The position numbers and the translations under genes are program-made. DNA of 64,000 bases from the NCBI GenBank assembly GCA_002435865.1, contig DIWV01000010.1, positions 124,001 to 188,000 on the forward strand, written 5' to 3'. Every line of letters starts with the position of its first letter. Position 1 is the first letter of the stretch. Origin of the DNA: Cloacimonetes bacterium UBA6097. GTDB lineage: Bacteria > Cloacimonadota > Cloacimonadia > Cloacimonadales > Cloacimonadaceae. A model generated the notes under the pieces. The model searched no databases. It had not been told where the DNA came from and saw nothing but the letters and a program-made list of their open reading frames with translations. Below, piece after piece: positions 17,628 through 26,305 of this stretch.

Positions 17628-17678
17628 ACTCATCAGGGAGTCATCAGGGACTTTCTCCCTGATGACTCCCTCATGATT
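17628..17678. repeat. 11-bp unit array B, hairpin-forming (355-nt spacer)
   Basis: Two 11-bp units (ACTCATCAGGG, AGTCATCAGGG), a 7-nt centre (ACTTTCT) and two inverted units (CCCTGATGACT, CCCTCATGATT). The unit, the 7-nt centre and about 20 nt of left flank (CACTTCACCCAGAGACT) match array C at 29448. The rest of the spacer 17535-17889 holds only the likely lysC promoter: TTGACA at 17852-17857 and TTTAAT at 17866 are visible but do not pair well. Confidence 0.92.
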
Positions 17679-17889
17679 CTCCCCAAAATCACCGTGTCAG
17701 GAGATGGGTAAATTATTGAAAACAAAGTTGAGTAAAAGCATCGCGGTTGTTGAATAAGCCAGCATCCTGCCAATATTACTAAATCAGAGCATAATGCTTG
17801 TGATGCAAACAACACAATTCGCTTACCCCAAAAAGCCGCTCAGCTTTTCTCTTGACATATACAGCTTTAATCCAACATATGGAAAAGTT

Positions 17890-19080
17890 ATGGCTATAAT
17901 TGTAAAGAAATTCGGTGGAACATCTGTCGGCTCTATCGACAGAATCAGGCATGTTGCCAGGCAGATTGCTTTGGCAAAGGACCCTGACGACCAGATTGTT
18001 ATAGTTGTTTCTGCCATGGGAAAAACCACTGATGAGCTGTTCAGCCTTGCATACCAGATATCCGAACACCCTTCCCGCAGGGAACTTGATATGCTGCTCA
18101 CAGCCGGTGAGCGTATTACTATGTCCCTGCTCTCTCTTGCCCTGCATAATGAAGGACTTAGCTCTATTTCTTTTACCGGTTCTCAAAGCGGAATCCTGAC
18201 TGATGGCAGTCATGGCAATGCCAAAATCCAGCGGGTAAATGCTTTTCGTATCCAGGAAGAACTGGAAAAAGATAAAATAGTCATCGTTGCAGGTTTTCAG
18301 GGTGTGAGCATGAACAAAGAAGTCACAACCCTGGGCAGAGGTGGTTCTGATACTACCGCTGTTGCGCTTGCCAGTTATCTGAAAGCAGATTCATGCGAAA
18401 TTTATACAGATGTGGACGGTGTTTATACCGCAGATCCCAGGATTGTGAGAGAACCTGTTCTGCTAAGAACAATCGATTATGATGAAATGCTTGCCTTGTC
18501 TTATAACGGCTCGCGGGTATTACACCCCAGAGCAGTTGAATTTGCCCTTAAATACAGAATCCCGGTAGAAGTTAAATCTTCCTTTACTTTTGAACCGGGT
18601 ACATTGGTCTTACAGACCGAAGAAAGCTTTCAACTGATAATAAAGGAAATCAAAATGGAAGAACGAAGAATCACTGCCATTGCGCATAAAGACAACCTTA
18701 TACGCTACAGGGTCAATCAAAGCGACCGGATGCGCTTCTTAATGAAAACCTGGACCAATGAAATATTTAAATATGTAGTTAACGACCATCAGTTAGACCT
18801 CTATATAGAGTCGTTTTACGCTACAGAGATAAATAATATCTTTAAAGTGAACAGCATAAAACCAATCAGTAAAACACTGGATTTGGGCTATGTTACTATG
18901 GTTGGAATCGGAATCAATCTTGACCTGCCTTTCCTGAACGAAATCCTGGACCTGATTGGTGACCTGGGAATTCAGCAAATCAACCATTCCGAACGCACAA
19001 TTGAAATACTATTGCCAAGTGTAAATGTGGAAGCCTGTGTAAAGATCCTGCATAATGAATATATCCGGGGGATTGGATGA
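17890..19080 (+). CDS. lysC: Aspartate kinase
   Basis: Phosphorylates aspartate to 4-phospho-aspartate, the first step towards lysine, threonine and methionine. The kinase domain starts with IIVKKFGGTSVGS (residues 3-15) and contains VIVVSAMGKTTDEL, TAGERITMSLL, TLGRGGSDTTAVALA and IYTDVDGVYTADPRIV, all signature motifs. The C-terminal third holds diverged ACT-like regulatory repeats, the second around VTMVGIGINLDLPF. The frame is open to 17794, but ATG 17890 is chosen because it begins at the conserved first strand and has GGAAAAG upstream, giving 396 aa. The stop overlaps the metG ATG (ATGA), so the two genes are translationally coupled. Feedback inhibition by amino acids is likely but cannot be specified. 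Confidence 0.95.
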   Translation: MAIIVKKFGGTSVGSIDRIRHVARQIALAKDPDDQIVIVVSAMGKTTDELFSLAYQISEHPSRRELDMLLTAGERITMSLLSLALHNEGLSSISFTGSQSGILTDGSHGNAKIQRVNAFRIQEELEKDKIVIVAGFQGVSMNKEVTTLGRGGSDTTAVALASYLKADSCEIYTDVDGVYTADPRIVREPVLLRTIDYDEMLALSYNGSRVLHPRAVEFALKYRIPVEVKSSFTFEPGTLVLQTEESFQLIIKEIKMEERRITAIAHKDNLIRYRVNQSDRMRFLMKTWTNEIFKYVVNDHQLDLYIESFYATEINNIFKVNSIKPISKTLDLGYVTMVGIGINLDLPFLNEILDLIGDLGIQQINHSERTIEILLPSVNVEACVKILHNEYIRGIG

Positions 19081-21176
19081 AGTATTTAATTACCAGCGCA
19101 TTGCCTTATGCCAACGGCAAGCTGCATATAGGACATGTTGCCGGAGCTTATCTCCCGGCTGATATCTTTGTACGCTTTCTGCGCCTTAATCATGAAGACG
19201 TAATCTATATCTGCGGAACTGATGAACACGGCACACCAATATCCATACAAGCAGATGCTGAAGGAGTCGAACCCAAAGTAATAGTAGACCGTTATCATGC
19301 TCTGATTAAAGAAGCTTTTGACGGTATAAATATTGAGTTTGATAACTTTTCAGGGACTTCACGCCCACCACATTATAAAATATCACAGGAGTTCTTCCTT
19401 AATCTTTACAATAATAAGAATATCCATCCAAAAGACACACGCCAGTTTTACTGTGAACATGACCAACGCTTTCTGGCAGACAGATATGTTGAAGGCATCT
19501 GCCCCAATTGTGAGGCAGCAAATGCTAGGGGAGACCAGTGCGATGCCTGCGGTCAGATTTATGATACTACTACTCTCAAAGAACCTAAATGCAAGATATG
19601 CGGCAATACACCTGTAATAAAGGATACACGCCACTGGTTTATTCATCTGGATGGCTTTACCCAAAGGATGAAGGATTGGATATCTCAAAAAGATTACTGG
19701 AAAGAAAACGTTCGTAATTTCATGCTAAACCTGCTGGAGCAGGGATTGGTGGAACGTTCCATTACCAGAGATATCAAATGGGGAATTCCTGTTCCACTGG
19801 AAGAAGCTAAAGACAAGGTTCTGTATGTGTGGTTTGATGCACCAATAGGATATATTTCTTCAACTATTGAATGGGCTGAAAAAATCGGACAACCGGAAAG
19901 ATGGAAAGATTATTGGCTGGACCCTGAAACCAGGCTTATTCATTTTATCGGTAAGGATAATATCATATTCCATGCTCTCATCTGGCCTGCAGTACTGATG
20001 GGACAAGGTGTAGTAGAGCAGGATTCCAGTCCTGCTGAACAGAATGATTCGCAGCATCGGAGTGCTGCGCAACAGTATAAATATGTACTCCCGTATGACA
20101 TTCCTGCTAATGAATTTATGAACCTGGAGGGACAGAAAATCTCCACCAGCCGGAATTGGGCTATCTGGGTGGATGAATTTGTTAAAGATTTTGATGGAGA
20201 TTACCTCCGCTACTACCTTGCTAATAATGCTCCGGAAAGTAAAGACAGTGACTTTAGCTGGAAGGATTTTCAGAACAAGATAAATAATGAACTTAATAAT
20301 ACTCTTGGCAATCTGGCACACAGAGTCTTTGCCTTTAGCAGGAAACAATTTAACGGAAAGATAAAACCGGTTGAATTGTCAGATGGCGGCAAAGCAGTTC
20401 TTGCAGACGGAATTGAATTATGCAGGCAAATAAGGCAGGGATATATTGACTATCAGGTTCGCCGCAATACAAAGCTGATAATGGATTTAGCCAGGCTGGG
20501 AAATAAGTATTTTGATGAAAGCAAGCCCTGGCAGACCATTAAAGAAAATCAACTTATAGCTGAAGAGACTGTTTTTGTATGTACTTCACTGCTCAGGATG
20601 ATAACTGTGGTTCTATATCCAATCATCCCCAAAAGCATGCTTAAACTTAGAACAATGCTTGGTTTGGGTGAGATTGAGCACTGGAATGAGTGCTTTAATG
20701 CATTAGAAGAACCAATCACATTATCAGACACAGAGCAGCTCTTTACTAAAATTGAAGATGAAGTCATAGAACAGCAGTTGGCAAAACTATACAAATCAAG
20801 CCAGGAACACAGCAGTTCTACTGAAACAGGAAAAAGTACTGAACCTATAAAACCTGAGATTACTTATGAAGATTTTGCCAAAATGGACATCAGGATTGCC
20901 ACGGTTTTGGAAGCTGAAATTGTACCTAATACGGAGAAATTGCTTAAGCTAAAAATCAGTTTGGGTGATTCCGAAAGGGAATTAATAGCAGGTATAGCCC
21001 AAAGCTATGAGCCGCAAGATATTATTGGCAAAGAGATAGTCATTCTGGCTAATTTACAGCCCAGAAAAATCAGAGGAGTTATGTCAGAAGGAATGATTCT
21101 TTGTGCTCATAATGAAGGTAAACTTAGTATCCTGAATCCTCACAGAGAGACACCTCCCGGAAGCGTTATTTCTTAA
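19077..21176 (+). CDS. metG: Methionyl-tRNA synthetase with C-terminal tRNA-binding domain
   Basis: Charges tRNA-Met with methionine. Visible are the class I HIGH motif (PYANGKLHIGH, H17-H20), a zinc-finger-like insertion with CPNC and CDAC plus CKIC (about residues 142-175), VWFDAPIGYI, the WIP-like region FIGKDNIIFHALIWPAVLMG and the KMSKS equivalent KISTS (354-358). The C-terminal 110 residues (about 590-699; YEDFAKMDIRIATVLEAE to SEGMILCA) form a Trbp111/EMAP-type tRNA-binding domain. Residues 312-334 are extra compared with the expected junction between LMGQG and KYVLPYDIPANEF. They are Gln/Ser-rich, and their DNA folds into two hairpins of the intergenic repeat type. The insertion is in frame and keeps both catalytic motifs, so the enzyme is probably functional. 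Coupled to lysC by overlap; spoIID-like starts 1 nt after its stop. Confidence 0.96.
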   Translation: MKYLITSALPYANGKLHIGHVAGAYLPADIFVRFLRLNHEDVIYICGTDEHGTPISIQADAEGVEPKVIVDRYHALIKEAFDGINIEFDNFSGTSRPPHYKISQEFFLNLYNNKNIHPKDTRQFYCEHDQRFLADRYVEGICPNCEAANARGDQCDACGQIYDTTTLKEPKCKICGNTPVIKDTRHWFIHLDGFTQRMKDWISQKDYWKENVRNFMLNLLEQGLVERSITRDIKWGIPVPLEEAKDKVLYVWFDAPIGYISSTIEWAEKIGQPERWKDYWLDPETRLIHFIGKDNIIFHALIWPAVLMGQGVVEQDSSPAEQNDSQHRSAAQQYKYVLPYDIPANEFMNLEGQKISTSRNWAIWVDEFVKDFDGDYLRYYLANNAPESKDSDFSWKDFQNKINNELNNTLGNLAHRVFAFSRKQFNGKIKPVELSDGGKAVLADGIELCRQIRQGYIDYQVRRNTKLIMDLARLGNKYFDESKPWQTIKENQLIAEETVFVCTSLLRMITVVLYPIIPKSMLKLRTMLGLGEIEHWNECFNALEEPITLSDTEQLFTKIEDEVIEQQLAKLYKSSQEHSSSTETGKSTEPIKPEITYEDFAKMDIRIATVLEAEIVPNTEKLLKLKISLGDSERELIAGIAQSYEPQDIIGKEIVILANLQPRKIRGVMSEGMILCAHNEGKLSILNPHRETPPGSVIS
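20010..20078 (+). repeat. In-frame palindromic insertion within metG
   Basis: About 69 nt (23 codons) interrupt a conserved metG segment without breaking the frame. Two palindromes are present: 20018-20037 AGCAGGA-TTCCAG-TCCTGCT and 20050-20069 CGCAGCA-TCGGAG-TGCTGCG. Each has a perfect 7-bp stem and a 6-nt loop. This is the same geometry, and nearly the same first loop, as the intergenic pair at 16778-16825 (loops TTCCAA and TTGGAA). The encoded residues are polar (EQDSSPAEQNDSQHRSAAQQ). The insertion boundary is inferred from general knowledge of MetG, not from an alignment. Confidence 0.78.
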
Positions 21177-21177
21177 A

Positions 21178-22692
21178 ATGAAACATCTGCTTGTCATAGG
21201 ATTGTTGTTACTGCTATCCTGTTTGTTTTCTGCTGAGATAAAAGATGGTCAACTCTATCTTGAAGTATTTATCCTGAATGGACAGCAGATAAATGTCAGC
21301 ACTCCCGGAAATATAATTATCAGTGAAATCGGTTCTCCGGTTTCCCGTAATTATCAGGGTAATATTACCTTGCAGCTTGTTTCCAAAGATACAGAAGTAA
21401 TGTGGGGATTAATCAATCGGACAGAAGTGATTGTGCCTGATTCTGTTAGTATTTATGCAGATGAAAACATTAAAGAGAAGTTTATCTGGAAGGATGGAAA
21501 GCTTGCAGTTCAATATGAGAAACTTACTTTTGAAGACAAGTATTTTCCAAGCCAGGAAGCTGCAGAGAAATATGCTGCAGAAACGGGATACTCATTAAAT
21601 CAGATTAAATCAATTCCAATTCAAAATGCCGGCTTGAAAGTTAAAAATGGCAATGGAGTTGAACACTTCTATCAATTGCCGGTTAGTATGATTTGTCATG
21701 ATACCACTGTATTTGACCAATCTAAAGGTGACTATACAGGCACTTTTATTGTAAAAGCTATCCAGGGAAAACTTTCCCTTAGTAATCTTCTCGATATTGA
21801 GAATTACGCTGCCGGAGTCGTGCCAAATGAAATTGGCAACCTGGCTCCTAAAGAAGCACTAAAAACACAAGCCGTTGCAGCTAGAACGCATGCTGTCAGC
21901 CTGCTTCTTATGAACAGGCATATAAACGACGGTTACGATTTATGCAACAGCACACATTGTCAGGTACATAAAGGCAATTTCTTGAGAGAACCTCAAATCG
22001 ATAAAGCTGTGCTTGATACTAAAAACATCGTGATGTTTTATGATGATAAAATAGCTGACGCTGTGTATCACAGCAATTGTGGCGGTAAAACTGAAACAAA
22101 CCAGAATGCCTGGTCAGGTAAGCCATTACCATATCTTCAGGGAGTGGCTTGCTATCCCGAACTGGATAGTATAGACTTATCAATAGAGCGTAATGCAGTT
22201 AACTGGATTAACCAAATACCAGGCTTAGACGGTATGTCAAGTTGGGAAAAGCGTTCTGAACTTTGGGATAAAACAATTTCCAGAAGCACTCTTGAAATGA
22301 ATTCCGGAGTCAGAAATCCAAGAATGGTGACTATCCTCAGACGTGGAACTTCAGGCAGGATTCTACGAATGAAAATAAATGGTTCAACCGAAGAAATCAT
22401 CTCCGGAGAATTTAAGATAAGACAAGTATTCGGAGGTTTGCCAAGTTCGTTTTTCTATTTTACTAATGGTGCCGGCACCGGAACAGGAATCTATTCACTG
22501 GCAGACAATATAAGTGTTAAAGGAAAGGGATTTGGACATGGTGTAGGACTTTGTCAGGTTGGTGCATTGCAAAGAGCCAGGAATGGATGGACCTGGGATG
22601 AGATTCTGGAGTATTATTATCCCGGTATTACATTAAGAACTGATTGGCTGGACATAAACGCTATGCACTTAAATGGCAGGGATCCGGAATAA
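21178..22692 (+). CDS. SpoIID/LytB-domain protein
   Basis: A 504-aa exported protein. The N-terminus MKHLLVIGLLLLLSCLFSAE is a signal peptide; LLSC could be a lipobox, though Leu at -2 is unusual. The SpoIID domain (about residues 190-495) shows LLDIENYAAGVVPNEIGNLA, EALKTQAVAARTHAVS, the paired-Cys region DLCNSTHCQVHKG, AVYHSNCGGKTET and GKGFGHGVGLCQVGALQRAR followed by WDEILEYYYPG. SpoIID-family proteins are peptidoglycan lytic transglycosylases or amidase enhancers. In non-spore-formers they act in wall remodelling. The catalytic-type Glu in VPNEIG is retained. It starts 1 nt after metG ends and is followed after 3 nt by hslO, so it lies inside a dense operon. No sporulation genes are nearby; a wall role is inferred. 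Confidence 0.9.
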   Translation: MKHLLVIGLLLLLSCLFSAEIKDGQLYLEVFILNGQQINVSTPGNIIISEIGSPVSRNYQGNITLQLVSKDTEVMWGLINRTEVIVPDSVSIYADENIKEKFIWKDGKLAVQYEKLTFEDKYFPSQEAAEKYAAETGYSLNQIKSIPIQNAGLKVKNGNGVEHFYQLPVSMICHDTTVFDQSKGDYTGTFIVKAIQGKLSLSNLLDIENYAAGVVPNEIGNLAPKEALKTQAVAARTHAVSLLLMNRHINDGYDLCNSTHCQVHKGNFLREPQIDKAVLDTKNIVMFYDDKIADAVYHSNCGGKTETNQNAWSGKPLPYLQGVACYPELDSIDLSIERNAVNWINQIPGLDGMSSWEKRSELWDKTISRSTLEMNSGVRNPRMVTILRRGTSGRILRMKINGSTEEIISGEFKIRQVFGGLPSSFFYFTNGAGTGTGIYSLADNISVKGKGFGHGVGLCQVGALQRARNGWTWDEILEYYYPGITLRTDWLDINAMHLNGRDPE

Positions 22693-22695
22693 ACT

Positions 22696-23574
22696 ATGAC
22701 CAGGAAGAGTATGCTTTTCAGAGGAATGGCTTGTAAAGAACAAATCAGGTTTTTTGCTACAGAGTCAACTGCTATAGTTCAAACAGCTTTGGATTTGCAC
22801 AAATTAGCTCCGGCACCTGCCTTATTATTGGGACGTCTGTTAACAGCTGCTCTGCTTATGGGTGCTGAAATCAAGGACGAAGTCTCCAATCTTACTCTGA
22901 ACATTGAAGCTGATGGTCCTCTTAAGGGCGCAATTGCTATCTATGAATATCAGGGGAAAGTACGGGGATATGCAAAAAAACCTGACTTCTTTGATGAAGA
23001 AGTCAAAAATAATTGGAATATTGGTAACCTTTTGGGAAAGGGAACTTTGAATGTAATCAAAGACCTTAAGATGAAAGCTCCCATGACAGGTACTATTGAA
23101 TTACAGACTGGTGAAGTTGCTGAAGATATAGCACATTATTACCTCAATTCGGAGCAGGTTCCTTCTGCTGTCAGTCTTGGGGTTTTATTTGATGCAGAAG
23201 GTATGATACGTTCTGCAGGTGGATATCTGATTCAGCAGATGCCGTCAGCAAATCCTGAAGATGTGGATAAACTGATGTTAAACCTTGCCAATACACCTTA
23301 CATAACTGATTTACTTGATATGGGACTTAACTGGGAAGAGATACTTCATAAGATAATATTTAAAGATATGGATATGAGTATTACTGACAGCTATCCTGTG
23401 CAATATCATTGTTCCTGCTCTAAAGAACGTTTTGCAGATGCATTGAGACTGTTGGGTAAGGATGAACTGGAAACAATGCAGGAAGGTATCACTCCTGTTT
23501 GCCATTACTGTAACAAGCAATATGATTTTTCTGCTGAAGATATTATGCAGATTATACAATCTCTGAATAGATAA
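22696..23574 (+). CDS. hslO: Redox-regulated chaperone Hsp33
   Basis: Cytoplasmic holdase chaperone switched on by oxidation. The N-terminal domain shows RFFATESTAIVQTALDLHKL, ALLLGRLLTAALLMG and LTLNIEADGPLKGAIAIYE, typical of HslO. The C-terminal redox switch keeps four cysteines as CSC (in YHCSCSKERF, about residues 235-237) and CHYC (about 268-271), which bind zinc when reduced. Length 292 aa matches the family. The ATG follows the spoIID-like stop by 3 nt with GGAATAA as a weak ribosome site. Presence of Hsp33 in an apparently anaerobic lineage suggests exposure to oxidative or bleach-like stress. Confidence 0.96.
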   Translation: MTRKSMLFRGMACKEQIRFFATESTAIVQTALDLHKLAPAPALLLGRLLTAALLMGAEIKDEVSNLTLNIEADGPLKGAIAIYEYQGKVRGYAKKPDFFDEEVKNNWNIGNLLGKGTLNVIKDLKMKAPMTGTIELQTGEVAEDIAHYYLNSEQVPSAVSLGVLFDAEGMIRSAGGYLIQQMPSANPEDVDKLMLNLANTPYITDLLDMGLNWEEILHKIIFKDMDMSITDSYPVQYHCSCSKERFADALRLLGKDELETMQEGITPVCHYCNKQYDFSAEDIMQIIQSLNR

Positions 23575-23578
23575 AGAT

Positions 23579-26293
23579 ATGAATAAACTCAAATTCATCT
23601 TGTTTATTATTATCCTTACTGCAACAGGATTATTATCTTCAATTACTTATCCTGATGCTGATTTTTGTTTGAAAAAAGAACAGTGGCAGATATTGGATAA
23701 GCACTCTGATTCAATCAGGGATAGTGCTTTTGTATCACCAAGTGACAGCAAGTGGCTGAACCTGTATTTATTATATTCTGCTGAAAAGTCTGATTCGGTA
23801 TCTGTATTGCATTGCATGGAAAAGCTTGCTTTAGAGCATGACGATTTTGATATGGCTATCAGTTGGGTTTCATTAGCTGCTGAATATGTGAAAAATCACC
23901 CGGAATATAAACTTGATACGATACCTGATCAATTACTCGGGACCTTTACTCAGGATGCCGATAAGTTATTACTGAATGCTTATATTAACGGAGAAACAGA
24001 GGATTCCCTCTATACTGCTATTGCCAATCTCAAGAAGTATAACCGTTACATTGAAGACCTCGCCAAAGCACTTCTGGACATGATTGCCACAGAGCGAAGT
24101 GATACTCTGGCTTTAGCTCTTACCGACAAATTTTATCAAAGTTTTCCTCATAGTATATGGGTTCAGGCAGTTTATTATTACGAACTGGCTAACCTGACGG
24201 GTAAGAGTGAATATGCAAAAGCCTTTGATTTAATGGAACAAAATGGAACACTGACGCCTGCACACACTTACATTACGACACTTTATCTTTTAAGTCCGAC
24301 TCTCCGCAGAAAGTTAAGCGATACAATGAATACCAATCCACTGATTGAAAGGGCAATCGCTTTACTGGACTCAATACCTGCTGATATAGAATCACAGCAA
24401 GTGCTGTATGATAATTATTCTCCAGAGACCTGGCAGGCAAGACTGAACCTGCAGAAAGCCAAAGCTCATTACTACAGGTTAATTGCTGATTATGGTTATT
24501 TTGGTGATGAAGATTCCCTTGTTGCAATAATCAATGCTAAGAATAAGATATGGTCAGATATCGAAAGCCTTCTTAATAAAACAAGTTTTGATAACAACGA
24601 CACAGGCGAAATTGCAGAGTTGTCATTCTGGAAAGGAAGACTATCTGCTCTTTTATCTGATGAAAACAGTCTGACTGCGGCAGCAAAACATTTTACTGAA
24701 TGTATGATAACTGGCGCTCCCAGGAAGAAATACGATAATGATGCCCGGCTTTATTTAGAACAAATCAGGCATAAACTCACTCTAAAAGAGGACTTGCTCT
24801 CATGGCAGCGCTCATTATTAAGTTATAATGGCATATTCTTTAAAGATATTACTGCATCAGCAGGTTTTATCGGGAACAGGGAAACCAGAGTAGCCTTAGG
24901 TGATTATAACAATGACAGCTTTGCTGATATCCTGCTCAATGGCAAAAGGTTATATCAGAACAACCAGAACCTGACTTTCACAGAAATGTCTGACACCCTG
25001 GGTCTGGATTATCTAAGTTCCAATGGAGGTCTGTTTGCAGACTTTAATCTGGATGGCAAACTGGACTTTATGACTATTTCCCACAGCACTGATGGTGGTG
25101 GTGAACGCCTTCTTAAAAATACAGGCAAAGGCTTTGTTCCTGTTAATGACAGAGCAGGTGAAATTGATGACAGATTCCCAACTGAAGGAGCTGCCTGGGT
25201 TGATTGTTTTAACGATTCTTATCCTGACCTGTATTGCGCTAACTACGAAAAATGGCAAATACAAAGTGGGTACGAGGATAGATTCTGGAGTAACGACAAA
25301 GGCTATTTCTTTAACAAAACAGAGATTTGTGGTTTTCTTCAGCCTGATTATACACGTAATCCCGGTCTGGCAGGAAGAGGAGTTGCTCCCGCTGATTTTG
25401 ATAATGACGGTGAACAAGAAATCTATGTTACAAATTACCGTCTGGACAGAAACTTCCTCTGGGACAGGCAGGACACTACTTTTGTCGATATTGCTGCTTT
25501 AAACGGATTACAGGGTACTCTCAAAAAAGGTTACTACGGACATAGTATCGGAGCTGACTGGGGCGACTTTGACAATGATGGCGACCTTGACCTGTTTGTA
25601 GCTAACCTTGCTCATCCACGTTATATTGATATCTCTGATAAAAGTATGCTGCTCAGGAATGATGGATTACAGCAAAGAATCATCGAAGGTGATACAATCC
25701 GTTTCCGGCAATTCACTGATATTACAAAACAAGCTGGAATAACCTTTGAAGAACTGCATTCTGATCCAATGTGGTTTGATGCTGATAATGATGGTTATCT
25801 CGATTTGTTTATCACATCTGTCTATGAAAATGACCGTAGTTATCTCTATCATAACAATGGCGATGGCACTTTTACTGACATTACATGGCTTGCCGGAGTC
25901 CGTGTTTATAACGGTTGGGGTAATGCAACTGCCGATTTTAATCACGATGGCAGGTTGGACTTAGTCGTAGGCAGTGGAAATGGTACCAAAGTCTTTTTGA
26001 ATCAAACGAAGACTGCTAACAAATCCATGATTTTCAAACCGGTCTGGGATAATGGCAAAGTATCTCTGATATCATCTTATCCTGCAATGAAAAACAATCC
26101 CAATTCACCGGCTTATGGAACCAGAGTAGTCCTGACACTTAAGAAACCTAACGGTAAGCAGTTTAAACTTATCAGAGAACTTTCTTCAGCCAAAGGGACC
26201 ACTTCCCAAAGCGAGCAGATTCTCCATTTCGGTTTGGGGAAAAACAAGGTTATTAAATATGAAACATATAAAGCAGACCAAGATAAACATTAA
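23579..26293 (+). CDS. Exported FG-GAP/VCBS repeat protein, CRTAC1-like
   Basis: A 904-aa predicted extracytoplasmic protein with a signal peptide (about residues 3-20, KLKFILFIIILTATGLLS). Residues about 25-400 are helical and TPR-like, without a recognised family. From about residue 420 there are at least six FG-GAP/VCBS calcium-binding repeats: GDYNNDSFADILLNG, ADFNLDGKLDFM, ADFDNDGEQEIYV, GDFDNDGDLDLFVAN, FDADNDGYLDLFITS and ADFNHDGRLDLVVG. These would form a beta-propeller. The end (GTRVVLTLKKPNGKQF then LHFGLGKNK) resembles an ASPIC/UnbV domain, so the architecture is that of CRTAC1-family proteins. There is no sorting domain at the C-terminus. It lies 4 nt after hslO and 12 nt before guaD; ligand and role are unknown. 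Confidence 0.87.
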   Translation: MNKLKFILFIIILTATGLLSSITYPDADFCLKKEQWQILDKHSDSIRDSAFVSPSDSKWLNLYLLYSAEKSDSVSVLHCMEKLALEHDDFDMAISWVSLAAEYVKNHPEYKLDTIPDQLLGTFTQDADKLLLNAYINGETEDSLYTAIANLKKYNRYIEDLAKALLDMIATERSDTLALALTDKFYQSFPHSIWVQAVYYYELANLTGKSEYAKAFDLMEQNGTLTPAHTYITTLYLLSPTLRRKLSDTMNTNPLIERAIALLDSIPADIESQQVLYDNYSPETWQARLNLQKAKAHYYRLIADYGYFGDEDSLVAIINAKNKIWSDIESLLNKTSFDNNDTGEIAELSFWKGRLSALLSDENSLTAAAKHFTECMITGAPRKKYDNDARLYLEQIRHKLTLKEDLLSWQRSLLSYNGIFFKDITASAGFIGNRETRVALGDYNNDSFADILLNGKRLYQNNQNLTFTEMSDTLGLDYLSSNGGLFADFNLDGKLDFMTISHSTDGGGERLLKNTGKGFVPVNDRAGEIDDRFPTEGAAWVDCFNDSYPDLYCANYEKWQIQSGYEDRFWSNDKGYFFNKTEICGFLQPDYTRNPGLAGRGVAPADFDNDGEQEIYVTNYRLDRNFLWDRQDTTFVDIAALNGLQGTLKKGYYGHSIGADWGDFDNDGDLDLFVANLAHPRYIDISDKSMLLRNDGLQQRIIEGDTIRFRQFTDITKQAGITFEELHSDPMWFDADNDGYLDLFITSVYENDRSYLYHNNGDGTFTDITWLAGVRVYNGWGNATADFNHDGRLDLVVGSGNGTKVFLNQTKTANKSMIFKPVWDNGKVSLISSYPAMKNNPNSPAYGTRVVLTLKKPNGKQFKLIRELSSAKGTTSQSEQILHFGLGKNKVIKYETYKADQDKH

Positions 26294-26305
26294 AGTGAGC
26301 CTGTT

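Noticed and set aside
17628..17678. CRISPR-like array
   Set aside because: Units are only 11 bp, contiguous without spacers, and invert at the centre; no cas gene is present.
20010..20078. Frameshift or assembly error in metG
   Set aside because: Length is a multiple of three, the frame is kept on both sides, and the bases match the palindrome family found elsewhere; still to be confirmed on reads.
21178..22692. Evidence for sporulation from a SpoIID homologue
   Set aside because: SpoIID/LytB domains are common in non-spore-formers and no other sporulation gene is present; the lineage appears diderm with LPS export.
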